Positions 11,801 through 20,870 of a stretch of DNA of 64,000 nt are shown piece after piece (position 1 is the stretch's first letter; every line of letters begins with the position of its first letter). The notes beneath the pieces were generated by a model, which was given only the letters and a program-made list of their open reading frames with translations, was not told the origin of the DNA and did no database searches. Both the position numbers and the translations under genes were made by a program. The stretch spans positions 930,001 to 994,000 of the forward strand of contig NZ_CP166990.1 in the NCBI RefSeq assembly GCF_046197865.1. Direction: 5' to 3'. The stretch is from JAHKLT01 sp046197865 (lineage in GTDB: Archaea > Methanobacteriota > Methanobacteria > Methanobacteriales > Methanobacteriaceae).

Positions 11801-14800
11801 AACAATTACCTCCAACATCATTTTTTGATCAAATAGCTGCTGGTGAAAGTGGTGAAGAAGTAGCTGGAGCATTAGATATGGAAAGTATCTTACATCTTTG
11901 TAAGCTTTCGTTTCCTGTTAAAATGCTTAAATGGCATTATAGAAGTAGACATGAATCTTTAATAGCTGTTTCAAATAAAGAATTTTATGATGATGAATTA
12001 CTTGTTTATCCATCGCCTTCAAATAATAATCCTGATTTAGGTTTAAAATTCCATTATAATGGAGATACAGTATATGATAGAGGTTCTGGTTCTGTAAATA
12101 AACAAGAAGCTCGTGACGTGGTTCGTGAAATATTTAACCACTTTGATAAATTTGGAGATACTAAATCATTAGGTGTTGGAACATTTTCAGTTGCACAAAA
12201 AAATGCAATTTTAGAAGAACTAGAACTTGAACGTAAAAACAGACCTGAACTTGAACCATTATTCTCAGATAAACTTGATGAGAAATTCTTTGTTAAAAAC
12301 CTTGAAACAATTCAAGGAGATGAAAGAGATGTTATTTTAATTAGTATTGGATATGGTTTTGATGCTAATCGAAATATGTCCTTAAATTTCGGCCCATTAA
12401 ATCAAGATGGTGGAGAAAGACGTTTAAATGTTCTTGTAACAAGAGCTAGGGAAAAATGTGTTGTATTTTCTAATTTTAAGTCATATGATATTAAATTATC
12501 TGCTAATCCTCCATTTGGTGTAAAATCTTTAAAAGAATTTTTACAATATGCTGAGAATATCGACTCAGGTAATATTATTAATGATAATATTTCAGATGAA
12601 CCATTTGAAGATGCAATAGCTAATTTTTTAACTGAAAAAGGTTATGTAGTTGAAAAACAAGTTGGTTGTGCTGGTTTTAGAGTAAATTTAGCTATTTCAG
12701 ATGAAGAATCTTATGGACAATATATGTTAGGTATATTAACTGATGGTAAGATGTATTCTAGTAGTAAAGTAGCTCGTGATAGAGATCGTCTTAGAGAACA
12801 AGTTCTTGAAGGTTTAGGATGGAAATTATATAGGTTATGGTCTACTGATTGGTATAGAAATAGGGATTTAACACAAGAAAAACTTCTTGAAGCTATTAAT
12901 AGTGCTAAAAAGATAGCTATTGAAGAAGAAACTAAAAAATCAGAAGAAGCTAAAAAATTATCTGAAAAACTTAAAAAAGAAGCAGAAAAAAGAGCTCTTG
13001 AACTTAAAAAACAAGAAGAAGAAAAATTAGTTAGGGAAAATGAAGAAAATTCTGTTGAAAATATTCCAATTAAAGATGATTTAGACAATGATGAAATAAT
13101 TGAAATTGATACTTATATTGGATCAGATAATAAAGAAGATAGCTATGATGAAATAGTTGAAATTGATACAGCTATTGGAAATAGTTTTTCAAATTATAAA
13201 GAATCTAAAGCTAAAGATAATTCTTCAAAAGATGAAACATCTAGTATTATTCATGCATTAAGTGAAACTAATAGAGATGTAGTTGTAGATGAAAATGATT
13301 ATGTTGAAATTAGTACATCTACTGAAGAGGATGATTATTTAGAACCTGTTAATAATGTTAAAGATTTCATAAAACCAGATGAAATACCCGCTATTAAAGA
13401 AGATTTAACTAAAACAGATGAAATTTCTGTTATTGAACCAATTCATGATGATATTTCAACTGTTGAATCTGTAAATACAGTTAATGATTCATCAGTGGAT
13501 GTTATCGAACCAATTCATGATGAACTTGAAGAGGAATCTGGTGAAGAAGATAAAGGTATTTTTAATAATATTATTAAAAGTTTAACTCAATCTAATAATG
13601 AAGAGGACAAAGAAGAAGAAAAAGATGAAGATTCAATTTTCTCTAAAGTTAAATTTAAATCAAGTTTGAATTTAAATAAAAATAATGATCTACATTCAAT
13701 AGCTAGTAGTTCAACTTATGAAGATTCTAAAGATGAAGATAATAATTCTAAAAATAATGATTTAGATAATGAAATTTCTATTGAGGATAATGAAATTACA
13801 GTCGATAATGATGATGAGTTAATAAATGATGATGAAAATTATGAGGAAGATGTTTCATTAAATGATAAAGATGAAATTCAAGATGAATATGTATCTGATA
13901 AATATATATCTCCAGATTTAAATGAAGGCATTTCTCCTAAAAATAATGAAAAAGATTTCACAGATAAAATTATTGAAGAAGATAATTATTCAAATGAAAT
14001 AGCTAATGAAATTATTAAAGAAGATAAAGATTCTCAAGATGATAATCATATTCGTGATGAATATATAGAATCTAAAAATCAAGATAATGAAACTTATGAA
14101 GGAGTTAGTGGTATTGAAAATCCTTTAAAGAAAAATACCATCTTTAAAACTAAGCAAAAAAGATCATTTTTAGAAAATATTGAATATTTAAATAAATCAT
14201 TAAATGAAATTGAAAATCCTACTCCTGCAGAATATGTTCAAATTATAGATAGAACAGAAGAAGATATTATTGATAATAATGTTTCTAAAAGTGCAAAAGA
14301 TATTTTAGAAAATAATATTATAAGTTCACCATCAAATAAAATGGAAAAATCTAATAATCTCGAAAATATGATTGAATCTATTAGTGAAAATTATAAAGCA
14401 CTAGAAAAAGAAAGACTTAAAAAAGATAATAAATTTAAACAACTTGATGATAGTATTATTTTAGATAAAGGAGATTCTCTAGATAATGAAATTGAAAATT
14501 ATAAATATGCTACTACAGTTGGTTTAGAAAACAATGATATTTATTCTCTATCTGATGATAGTTTATCAAGTTCTATTAGCAAAATTGTTGAAGTAGAAGG
14601 CCCTATTCATAAAGATGAATTAATTAAAAGAATTAAAGATTTATCAAATACTAATAGGAGCACTGCTAAGTTTAAATCCGCTATTAATGAGGGTATTAAA
14701 TATGCAGAAAGTTTAGGAAAACTTATTTTTGTGGATGATTTTATTTATGATGCAAATAATCATAATATAGCTATTAGAAGAAGGGAAAAACCAAATATAG

Positions 14801-15015
14801 ATTTCATATCACAAGAAGAAATTGAAAAGAACATTGAAACAACATTAAAATTTAAACAATCTTTAGATAGTAAATCTTTAATAAAAGAAGTTTCTCGTAA
14901 TTTTGGATTTAAATCAACATCTAAAAAGACATCTACAAGAGTCAGCAAAGTTTTAGATATGATGTTAGCTGATGAGAAGATTATTGCTTCAGGAGATAGA
15001 ATAGAACTTAAATAG
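8878..15015 (+). CDS. DUF4011 / SF1 helicase / Vsr-like nuclease / DUF3320 protein
   Basis: About 2045 residues. The N-terminal ~300 match DUF4011. The SF1 helicase core has Walker A GPPGTGKSQT (~316) and Walker B FDEASQ (~948), then a UvrD/AAA_12-like C-terminal core with a late motif near 'NVLVTRAREK'. Residues ~1240-1330 resemble the Vsr/MTES_1575 endonuclease-like domain (ARDRDRLREQVLEGLGW, RLWSTDW). A ~550-residue acidic, Asn/Ser/Lys-rich linker follows, then DUF3320 (~1895-2045, with EVEGPIHKDEL). Proteins with this single-chain architecture have been proposed as anti-phage or genome-maintenance factors. The nuclease-like domain has RVNLA where RIDLA is usual and GILTDG where GIECDG is usual, so it may be inactive. 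I chose ATG 8878 over TTG 8869, although neither has a strong ribosome site. uvrC starts 5 bp after the stop. Confidence 0.85.
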   Translation: MDNTSSKNIEKEFKDLRKNLLDLTLKNQLLNFKPRAKTLTVVNQSPSNVYQSLILQDKKMYFTTSKKDEKESSKFSIWDHSPIDLSRFKDGDKTLQTNLSPKELQKRLFYINQQAKTMIDEQGYNILYLAIGFLEWVDRLKPKDKNYAPLILIPVTMERKKVGKSFELSWTGEDLQTNISLKAKLKEEGIKLPEFEKKNYLEVVDHYIKEVKQAVSRMPNWNVNSNIALGFFSFTKFVMYNDLNPESWDDNVDLTKNELIEAIFNPSKNTQEAFREEDIDTKLNYKDMYQVLDADSSQIAAIEDVKAGRNLVVEGPPGTGKSQTIVNLIAELLAEGRSVLFVSEKMAALDVVKDRLTKVGLGKFVLELHSHKTRRKKFLKELEKATNVRSENPINIDQTLRKLEKLKFQLDDYAEIIHKKEYAVQLSAFDLYGMKESADDYFSKKNTIIPLVRFSNPENITLKDLDDVIISLENLAELYQTISNENPWSKCSPKSLLPADLREIELLINDTLASLDNFLLEREKIYDVYGIKQPNSLADFDNTLNTFNLFEDNTFEFIDSNILKSNAWSNSTDAETLIKKLEEYQSLSKILDKFHSQILNINLNELIQDIKKVSNKKFSLFKNKQGAEIVEMYYKTSVPSNESIINDLEMVQKLSHLKSELESNNNLAISYFGNYWHLNASIDDLKNISTWMNKFSHLLKEGIFTNSTIDLLSKDLFNVDPRRDLDDYISSGDEFKKDLSKLESKLNPRSKLIFKKDSSDVTLEEWKNQLNNWKGQLSSLHLWSQYLNTKNSLKGTLSEEFIDIIEKRGIRIDDVRHLVLGNFADSLLNLVFTENQELATFIGELHENRIKDFKGLDKKIIELNRKRIFQRLNSNIPQIFGATNNPEAKILAGEFTRKSGHLPVRSLLEKTGGMIKQIKPCFMMSPLSIAQYLDPTNEKLQFDVVIFDEASQVKPEDALGAFMRGKTAVVMGDTQQLPPTSFFDQIAAGESGEEVAGALDMESILHLCKLSFPVKMLKWHYRSRHESLIAVSNKEFYDDELLVYPSPSNNNPDLGLKFHYNGDTVYDRGSGSVNKQEARDVVREIFNHFDKFGDTKSLGVGTFSVAQKNAILEELELERKNRPELEPLFSDKLDEKFFVKNLETIQGDERDVILISIGYGFDANRNMSLNFGPLNQDGGERRLNVLVTRAREKCVVFSNFKSYDIKLSANPPFGVKSLKEFLQYAENIDSGNIINDNISDEPFEDAIANFLTEKGYVVEKQVGCAGFRVNLAISDEESYGQYMLGILTDGKMYSSSKVARDRDRLREQVLEGLGWKLYRLWSTDWYRNRDLTQEKLLEAINSAKKIAIEEETKKSEEAKKLSEKLKKEAEKRALELKKQEEEKLVRENEENSVENIPIKDDLDNDEIIEIDTYIGSDNKEDSYDEIVEIDTAIGNSFSNYKESKAKDNSSKDETSSIIHALSETNRDVVVDENDYVEISTSTEEDDYLEPVNNVKDFIKPDEIPAIKEDLTKTDEISVIEPIHDDISTVESVNTVNDSSVDVIEPIHDELEEESGEEDKGIFNNIIKSLTQSNNEEDKEEEKDEDSIFSKVKFKSSLNLNKNNDLHSIASSSTYEDSKDEDNNSKNNDLDNEISIEDNEITVDNDDELINDDENYEEDVSLNDKDEIQDEYVSDKYISPDLNEGISPKNNEKDFTDKIIEEDNYSNEIANEIIKEDKDSQDDNHIRDEYIESKNQDNETYEGVSGIENPLKKNTIFKTKQKRSFLENIEYLNKSLNEIENPTPAEYVQIIDRTEEDIIDNNVSKSAKDILENNIISSPSNKMEKSNNLENMIESISENYKALEKERLKKDNKFKQLDDSIILDKGDSLDNEIENYKYATTVGLENNDIYSLSDDSLSSSISKIVEVEGPIHKDELIKRIKDLSNTNRSTAKFKSAINEGIKYAESLGKLIFVDDFIYDANNHNIAIRRREKPNIDFISQEEIEKNIETTLKFKQSLDSKSLIKEVSRNFGFKSTSKKTSTRVSKVLDMMLADEKIIASGDRIELK

Positions 15016-15020
15016 ATATT

Positions 15021-16772
15021 ATGTCCTTAAAAGTAAATTCACCAGATAATTTACCAGATAAACCTGGTATTTATATAATGAAGGATATTAATGATAAAAT
15101 AATTTACATTGGTAAAGCAAAATCATTAATTAAAAGAGTAAAATCATATTTTAAAGATAAACTTGATTCTCCAAAAACTCAAGTTTTAATGAAAAACTTT
15201 AATAGTTTAGAATATATTATTACAGACTCTGAAAAGGAAGCTCTTATATTAGAAGCTAATTTAATTAAAAAACACAGACCTAAATATAATATTCGCCTGA
15301 AAGATGATAAAAGATATCCTTATGTTAAAATTACAAATGAACAATTTCCTCGTCTTTTAATTACTCGTAATATTTCAAAAAATGGTACATATTATGGTCC
15401 TTTTACAGATGTTACATCAGTTCGTAAAACTGTTAAGTTCTTAAAAGCATTGTTTAAAATTAGAACTTGTAAAAATATGGATGGGCCATGTTTAAATAGT
15501 CAAATTGATTTATGTTATGCACCATGTGATGGAGAAATATCTAAAGAAGGTTATAATGAGATTATTAATAAAATTGATTTATTTTTCCAAGGTAAATATT
15601 CTTTAATTGTTAAAAATCTTAAAAAAGAAATGAAAGAAGCTTCGAATAATCAAAATTATGAAAAAGCAGCGGTTTTAAGAGATCAAATTCTAGCTATTGA
15701 AGAGATTATGGAAAAACAATTTGTTGAACTTACTGATGATGAGCTTGATCAAGATATAATAGCTAGTGCAAAAGATAAAGATAATGTTATTATAATTGTT
15801 TTATCTGTTCGTAATGGTAAAATATTAGGTAAAGATGACTTTTTAATGGCAGGTACTTCTAATCAGGATTTAAGTGAAGTTTTATATGCATTTATACAGC
15901 AATATTATGGCTATAATAGACATATTCCGAAGCAAATTTTACTTGAAGATAAAGTAAAAGATGAAAGTTTAATTATTGATTGGTTAAGTGATTTAAAAGG
16001 ATCTAAAGTTTCTATTAAAATTCCAGAAAAGGGTACTAAATATAGATTAATTCGAATGGCTCAAAAAAATGCTGATATTATTAAAAATCAGAAAAATAAA
16101 CTTGAAAATTCATTAATTGAACTTAAAAAATATCTTAAATTAGATAATATTCCTCATGTAATTGAAGGATATGATGTAAGTAATATTTCAGGTAAACTAG
16201 CTGTTGGTTCTAAAGTATCTTTTAAAGATGGAAAACCTAATAAAAAAAGATATAAACGTTTTAAATTAGAAACACCTGGACCTAATGATTATGAAATGAT
16301 GAGAGAATTATTATCTAGAAGATTAAAATCTATTGAAGATGATCCAAAACCTGATTTAATATTAATTGATGGTGGTAAAGGTCAGTTAAAAATAGCTTGT
16401 GAAGTTTTAGATGATTATGGTTTAAATGATATTCCAATTATTGGTCTTGCTAAAGAATTTGAAGAAATATTTATTCCAAATTCTTCAAAACCAATTATAA
16501 TTCCTCAAAGAAATAAAGCTCTGCATCTCTTGCAACAAGTTCGTGATGAAGCTCATAGATTTGCTGTTACATATCATAGAAAGCTTAGATCTGATAAGAT
16601 TAAGGAATCTCCTTTAGATGATATTAAAGGAATTGGTAAAGTACGTAAAATGAATTTATTAAAACATTTTCAAAATATTGATAATATAAAAAATGCTGAA
16701 ATTGAAGAAATTACTAAAGTTAAAGGAATGAATAAAAAATCATCTGAGGATGTTTATAATTATTTTCACTAG
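15021..16772 (+). CDS. uvrC: UvrABC excision nuclease subunit C
   Basis: 583 residues, normal for UvrC. The N-terminal GIY-YIG endonuclease domain (PGIYIM...IIYIGKAKSL, residues ~15-95) makes the 3' incision. A C-x6-C-x5-C region (CKNMDGPCLNSQIDLCYAPC) follows, then a UVR motif (NYEKAAVLRDQI), the RNase H-like domain for the 5' incision (EGYDVSNISG, DLILIDGGKGQL) and C-terminal helix-hairpin-helix motifs (IKGIGKVRKMNLL, VKGMNKKSSEDV). UvrC cuts both sides of bulky DNA lesions in nucleotide excision repair. It starts 5 bp after the DUF4011 helicase stop and is probably co-transcribed with it. Presence of bacterial-type UvrABC is known in mesophilic methanogens. Confidence 0.96.
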   Translation: MSLKVNSPDNLPDKPGIYIMKDINDKIIYIGKAKSLIKRVKSYFKDKLDSPKTQVLMKNFNSLEYIITDSEKEALILEANLIKKHRPKYNIRLKDDKRYPYVKITNEQFPRLLITRNISKNGTYYGPFTDVTSVRKTVKFLKALFKIRTCKNMDGPCLNSQIDLCYAPCDGEISKEGYNEIINKIDLFFQGKYSLIVKNLKKEMKEASNNQNYEKAAVLRDQILAIEEIMEKQFVELTDDELDQDIIASAKDKDNVIIIVLSVRNGKILGKDDFLMAGTSNQDLSEVLYAFIQQYYGYNRHIPKQILLEDKVKDESLIIDWLSDLKGSKVSIKIPEKGTKYRLIRMAQKNADIIKNQKNKLENSLIELKKYLKLDNIPHVIEGYDVSNISGKLAVGSKVSFKDGKPNKKRYKRFKLETPGPNDYEMMRELLSRRLKSIEDDPKPDLILIDGGKGQLKIACEVLDDYGLNDIPIIGLAKEFEEIFIPNSSKPIIIPQRNKALHLLQQVRDEAHRFAVTYHRKLRSDKIKESPLDDIKGIGKVRKMNLLKHFQNIDNIKNAEIEEITKVKGMNKKSSEDVYNYFH

Positions 16773-16840
16773 TTATAGGTAGTTTTATATACTCATTAGA
16801 TTATAATATTATTAAATTGTTATTTTACATGAGGTAAATT

Positions 16841-17371
16841 ATGGTTAAATGTCCAAGATGTTCTTATGAAAACAATGATGATGAAAGTTATTGTTCAAAT
16901 TGTAAGTATCCTCTTAATATTAATAAAAAATTCAGCGAAAATGAAAGAAAATCTCGTTGGAGTAATTTTTCAATGGGAAAAAAAGTTATTTTGGTTATTG
17001 CAATTGTAGCTTTATTAATATTGACTTTTAATTTAATTTATACATCAACAGAAGCTGATAAACCTAGTTCTGAAATTATTACAACAAATGAAAGTCCTGT
17101 AATTAAATCTTCAAATCCATATCAAGTAAGAGTTATCTACAATGGAAGTTGGTCTGGAGATGTTGGTATTGCAGATTTACCAATTTCAAGAAGTGGATAT
17201 GGTAATGAATTAATTTTTATTGATGGTGCCCCATGGGACAATGTTAATGCAGTTGTTTATAAAAACGATGCAAGTGATAAAAATTTAACTATTCAGCTAT
17301 TACAAGATGGCAAAGTTATTAAAGAAAATTCTACAACTAAACCTAATGGTGCAGTTAGATTATCTTTATGA
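16841..17371 (+). CDS. Zinc-ribbon membrane protein with external domain
   Basis: 176 residues. An N-terminal cytoplasmic zinc ribbon (CPRCSYENNDDESYCSNC) is followed by one membrane segment (~46-66, KKVILVIAIVALLILTFNL) and an extracellular ~100-residue domain rich in beta strands and Asn. A GAGGT ribosome site lies upstream of the ATG. Zinc-ribbon/one-helix proteins are abundant in Methanobrevibacter; no specific function is known. It stands alone, in the same direction as uvrC but separated by ~70 bp of AT-rich DNA. Confidence 0.75.
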   Translation: MVKCPRCSYENNDDESYCSNCKYPLNINKKFSENERKSRWSNFSMGKKVILVIAIVALLILTFNLIYTSTEADKPSSEIITTNESPVIKSSNPYQVRVIYNGSWSGDVGIADLPISRSGYGNELIFIDGAPWDNVNAVVYKNDASDKNLTIQLLQDGKVIKENSTTKPNGAVRLSL

Positions 17372-17592
17372 TTTTTTATATTTTACTTTTATTTTAAAAT
17401 AATGTTCTTATTTAAAATTATTAAAAAATTATATCTAGAAAATTTTTGTAAAAATAATGAATTCTATGAAATGTTACTTAAAATTTTTATTATGTAAAAT
17501 AGCTACTTTTTTAATAAAAAATTTTATTTATTAGTTAAAACATATAATATATTAAGTTTATTTTTATAATTTAAAATTTTTCAGGTGAGAAT

Positions 17593-19266
17593 ATGATATA
17601 TAAATGTGAACATTGTGGCCATATTTATGATGAGGATATGGAAGGAAAAAAATTAAGTGATAACGATTCTTGTCCTGTTTGTGGAAACCCAATTGAGGAT
17701 TTTGATGAAATAGATAAAGATGATTTTGTTATAGTTAATGAAGATACTAAAATCTTTAAATGTGAACATTGTGGCCATATATTTGATGAAACAATGGAAC
17801 ATAAAAAATTAAGTGATTATAAACATTGTCCTGTTTGCCGCAACCCTATTGAAGATTTTGATAATGTAAAATATAAACCTTCTAATAATTCTAATGTTTA
17901 TAAATGTAAACATTGTGGTCATGTTTATGATGAAGAAGCTGAAGGTAAATCTTTAAATGACTTAGATTGTTGTCCAGTTTGCCAGCAGTCTTGTGATGAT
18001 TTTTTTGCAATAGATGAAAATGATAATGTAAGTGATAATAGTGAACTTGCATATCCTAAATCAACTGCTCGTAAAGATGAATCTGAAAGAGCTATGGAAA
18101 TGATTCATAAAATTAGTAAAACTGGTGAGACAATTGATTCAGCTATGGCAACTGAAATGCCAATGCCTAATTGGGATGATATTTTAATTTTTGGTAATCA
18201 ATTAGATCCATTTCCATTAAATCTTGAAGATGAAGTTTCAACAAGGACTGTTATAGGTAAAAATGCTCAAAAACCCATGGTAATTGAAAGTCCTATTTAT
18301 ATTTCACATATGTCTTTTGGTGCATTATCTCGTGAGGTGAAAGTAGCTTTAGCTAAAGGAAGTGCAAATCTTAAAACAGCTATGGCTAGTGGTGAAGGTG
18401 GAGTTTTACCAGAAGAGATGGAAGCTGCTTATAAATATATTTTTGAATATGTCCCAAATAAATACTCAGTTACTGATGAAAATCTTAAAAATGCAGATGC
18501 AATTGAAATTAAAATTGGTCAAGGAACAAAACCAGGACTTGGAGGACACTTACCTGCTGAAAAGGTTACAGAAGAAATAGCTAAATTACGTGGTATGCCT
18601 GTAGGTCATGATATTCAAAGTCCATCTAAATTTAAAGAAATTAACTCCAAAGAAGACTTAAAAGCTATGGTTGATATGTTACGAGATAAATCTGAAGGTC
18701 GTCCAATTGGTGTTAAAATAGCTCCTGGAAAACTTGAAAGAGATTTAGAATTTATTTCATTTGCTGAACCTGATTTTATTACTATTGATGGAAGAGGAGG
18801 AGCTACTGCATCTAGTCCACAAGTTATTAAAGATTCAACTTCAATTCCAACAATTTATGCATTAAGTAGAACTCGTAAATTTTTAGATGAACATAACTTA
18901 GATATTGATCTTGTAATTACTGGTGGTCTTAGAATTTCATCAGATTTTGCAAAAGCATTAGCTATGGGTGCAGATGCAATAGCTATTGCTACAGCTGCTT
19001 TAATGTCAGTTGCATGTCAACAATATAAACAATGTCATATTGGGCAATGCCCTATGGGTGTTACAACTCAAGAAGAAGATTTACGTGAAAGATTTGATAG
19101 TGATAAAGCTATTAAAAGATTAGAAAATTATTTAACTGTTTCACTTAATGAACTTAAAAGTTTTGCAAAAATTACAGGCCACAGCGATGTTCATGATTTA
19201 AATGTTGATGATTTAGGGACATTTAAAGCTGAAATTTCTGATTATACGGATATTAAACACGTTTAA
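17593..19266 (+). CDS. Glutamate synthase-type FMN/Fe-S protein with three rubredoxin-like domains
   Basis: 557 residues, with an AGGTGA ribosome site before the ATG. Residues 1-135 hold three rubredoxin-like knuckle pairs, each CxHCGHxYDE...CPVC. From ~190 on comes the GOGAT central/FMN domain: ISHMSFGALS, GQGTKPGLGGHLP, VKIAPG, DGRGGATASSP, ITGGL and AMGADAIAIATA. The cluster cysteines follow in CQQYKQCHIGQCPMG, matching the 3Fe-4S ligands of glutamate synthase. There is no glutaminase domain; archaea typically encode it separately. Expected role: electron-dependent conversion of 2-oxoglutarate and glutamine-derived ammonia to glutamate, with the rubredoxin-like modules passing electrons. 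Triplication of the knuckle module is unusual. It could instead be a GltB-like oxidoreductase of different substrate. Confidence 0.88.
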   Translation: MIYKCEHCGHIYDEDMEGKKLSDNDSCPVCGNPIEDFDEIDKDDFVIVNEDTKIFKCEHCGHIFDETMEHKKLSDYKHCPVCRNPIEDFDNVKYKPSNNSNVYKCKHCGHVYDEEAEGKSLNDLDCCPVCQQSCDDFFAIDENDNVSDNSELAYPKSTARKDESERAMEMIHKISKTGETIDSAMATEMPMPNWDDILIFGNQLDPFPLNLEDEVSTRTVIGKNAQKPMVIESPIYISHMSFGALSREVKVALAKGSANLKTAMASGEGGVLPEEMEAAYKYIFEYVPNKYSVTDENLKNADAIEIKIGQGTKPGLGGHLPAEKVTEEIAKLRGMPVGHDIQSPSKFKEINSKEDLKAMVDMLRDKSEGRPIGVKIAPGKLERDLEFISFAEPDFITIDGRGGATASSPQVIKDSTSIPTIYALSRTRKFLDEHNLDIDLVITGGLRISSDFAKALAMGADAIAIATAALMSVACQQYKQCHIGQCPMGVTTQEEDLRERFDSDKAIKRLENYLTVSLNELKSFAKITGHSDVHDLNVDDLGTFKAEISDYTDIKHV

Positions 19267-19304
19267 AAAAAGATAGGATTTGATTGGAACTTTTAATAAG
19301 TTCC
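19265..19304 (-). terminator. Hairpin and T-tract at the end of the Ig-repeat gene
   Basis: A perfect 7-bp stem (GGAACTT / AAGTTCC, 5-base loop) overlaps the minus-strand stop codon. Read on the minus strand it is followed ~14 bases later by a seven-T run. It lies in the convergent gap with the glutamate synthase gene. Confidence 0.45.
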
Positions 19305-20297
19305 ATTTTCATTTCCTGAATTATTATCTACAACATAGATTGTAGGAGCTTTTCCTGATGATGTAGAATATTCTGTGTTTCCTTTAAATGTTGATGAAAA
19401 GGTAAAAACACCAGCATTTGGAATATTATAATCAAAGGTAGCTATTCCATTTGAATCTGTTGTTGAAGAACCTAATTTTTCACCATTTATATAAAATGTT
19501 ACTTCTTGACCACTTACAGTTTTACCTTCACTAGTTAGTGCTGCTTTTATTTGAATTTGTGAACCTACGGAATTATCTCCATTAGTTGAAAGATGAATAT
19601 CTGTAGTTTTTTTAGAAGAATCATCATCACTTACAATATATATTGTTGTATGTCCTGCTCTATTAGCTAAATAATTTGAATCTCCTTTAAATTCTGATGT
19701 AAAAGTATAAACTCCTGCATTAGGAATTTTATAGTTAAATGTAGCTTCTCCGTTTACATTAGTTTTACTAGTTCCAATAAATTGCCCATTTAATTCAAAT
19801 ATTACAATTTTTCCTTCTAATGGGTTTCCTTCATCAGTTAAAGTTGATTTTAAGGTTAAAGTGCTTCCAACTTTCTCATCACCTGTAATTTCAAAATTAA
19901 TGTTTGTATTTTTCTTGTGTGCATTAATGGTATCTTTTTGAGATATGGATCCTGAATATTTATCATCGCCTTTAAATTCAGCGTACCAACTAGTATCTTG
20001 TGCATTTTTTAACTCGTAATTATAATTTGCATTTCCTTTTGAATCGGTTTTAACAGTAGCTATCTTTTCACCATTTACATATAGGCTTAAGTCTTTATCT
20101 GGAATTCCTGTTCCATTTTCATCAGATAAAAATGCTTCTAGTTCAACATTATTTCCATAAATTCCATTTACACTTACAGTACTTAGATTTGTAGCTATTT
20201 TTGAATCATCATTTGTTATGCTTGGTACAATTAATGCCAATCCTATAATTATTACAATTAAAATTATTATAATGGCAATTTTACTATTTCTATTCAC
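19293..20297 (-). CDS. Membrane-anchored protein with three Ig-like repeats
   Basis: 334 residues from GTG 20297, chosen because GAGGTGAT sits 4 bases upstream; the frame extends 21 codons further but without a ribosome site. One N-terminal membrane segment (~4-26, KIAIIIILIVIIIGLALIV) is followed by three ~95-residue Ig-like repeats, each containing TLxAxLTxEGxxxxGxxVxFxINGExxGxxxT(D/N)xNGxAxFxYxIPNAG. These look like bacterial Ig-like group 1/3 folds common in Methanobrevibacter surface proteins. Probably faces outward from the membrane as a stalk or wall-contact protein. It lacks the beta-helix and TGNP tail of the large adhesins. Convergent with the glutamate synthase gene. Confidence 0.78.
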   Translation of the reverse strand: MNRNSKIAIIIILIVIIIGLALIVPSITNDDSKIATNLSTVSVNGIYGNNVELEAFLSDENGTGIPDKDLSLYVNGEKIATVKTDSKGNANYNYELKNAQDTSWYAEFKGDDKYSGSISQKDTINAHKKNTNINFEITGDEKVGSTLTLKSTLTDEGNPLEGKIVIFELNGQFIGTSKTNVNGEATFNYKIPNAGVYTFTSEFKGDSNYLANRAGHTTIYIVSDDDSSKKTTDIHLSTNGDNSVGSQIQIKAALTSEGKTVSGQEVTFYINGEKLGSSTTDSNGIATFDYNIPNAGVFTFSSTFKGNTEYSTSSGKAPTIYVVDNNSGNENGTY

Positions 20298-20475
20298 TTT
20301 TATCACCTCAATTAAATTTAGTTCTTTTCCTAATATATTTTTTTCTAAAAGAATGTTCATATTTATTAAAACAATTTAAATGATGCCTTATACTTATTTT
20401 TAAAAATTAAATAGAAAAATATAATTATATGATAAAATAAAAACATTATTAACTTATAATTAGGAGTAAGTTATT

Positions 20476-20868
20476 ATGGAAAAAGATGAACCTCATTTAG
20501 ATAATGATGAAGATAAAGATATTCGTGATTTAATCACAGATATTGGTGAAGAAGAAACTAAAAAGATTGATAAACAATATGAAATTGATAAAGAAAAGAG
20601 AGGCCCTTTAGTAACATATAAAAAGTCTATTGGCGTATCTTTACTTTTAACTATATTAATACCTCCTTTTGGTCAATTTTATAATGGGCAAATTTTAAAA
20701 GGAATTTTGTTTATGTTAATTAGTTTTATTTTAGGCTTAATTTCAGGAATTTTTTCTTTAATATTTTGGATTTTCATGATGTATGATGCTTATAAAAATT
20801 CAAAACTTATTAATAAAAATAATGGAAATTATTTCTTTAATGAAAATATTAAAACTAAGGAGATATAA
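20476..20868 (+). CDS. Small TM2-like membrane protein
   Basis: 130 residues. A charged N-terminal half (Asp/Glu/Lys rich, ~1-50) precedes two or three hydrophobic segments (~55-105) with the motif PPFGQFYNGQILKG between them, as in TM2/DUF5683-type proteins. The ATG has AGGAG about 10 bases upstream. The next gene starts 2 bases after the stop, so the two probably form an operon. Function unknown. Confidence 0.7.
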   Translation: MEKDEPHLDNDEDKDIRDLITDIGEEETKKIDKQYEIDKEKRGPLVTYKKSIGVSLLLTILIPPFGQFYNGQILKGILFMLISFILGLISGIFSLIFWIFMMYDAYKNSKLINKNNGNYFFNENIKTKEI

Positions 20869-20870
20869 TT

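Noticed and set aside
12711..13088. Ser/Leu-rich 125-codon frame antisense to the DUF4011 helicase
   Set aside because: It is the complement of the Glu/Lys-rich coiled-coil part of the helicase; no ribosome site.
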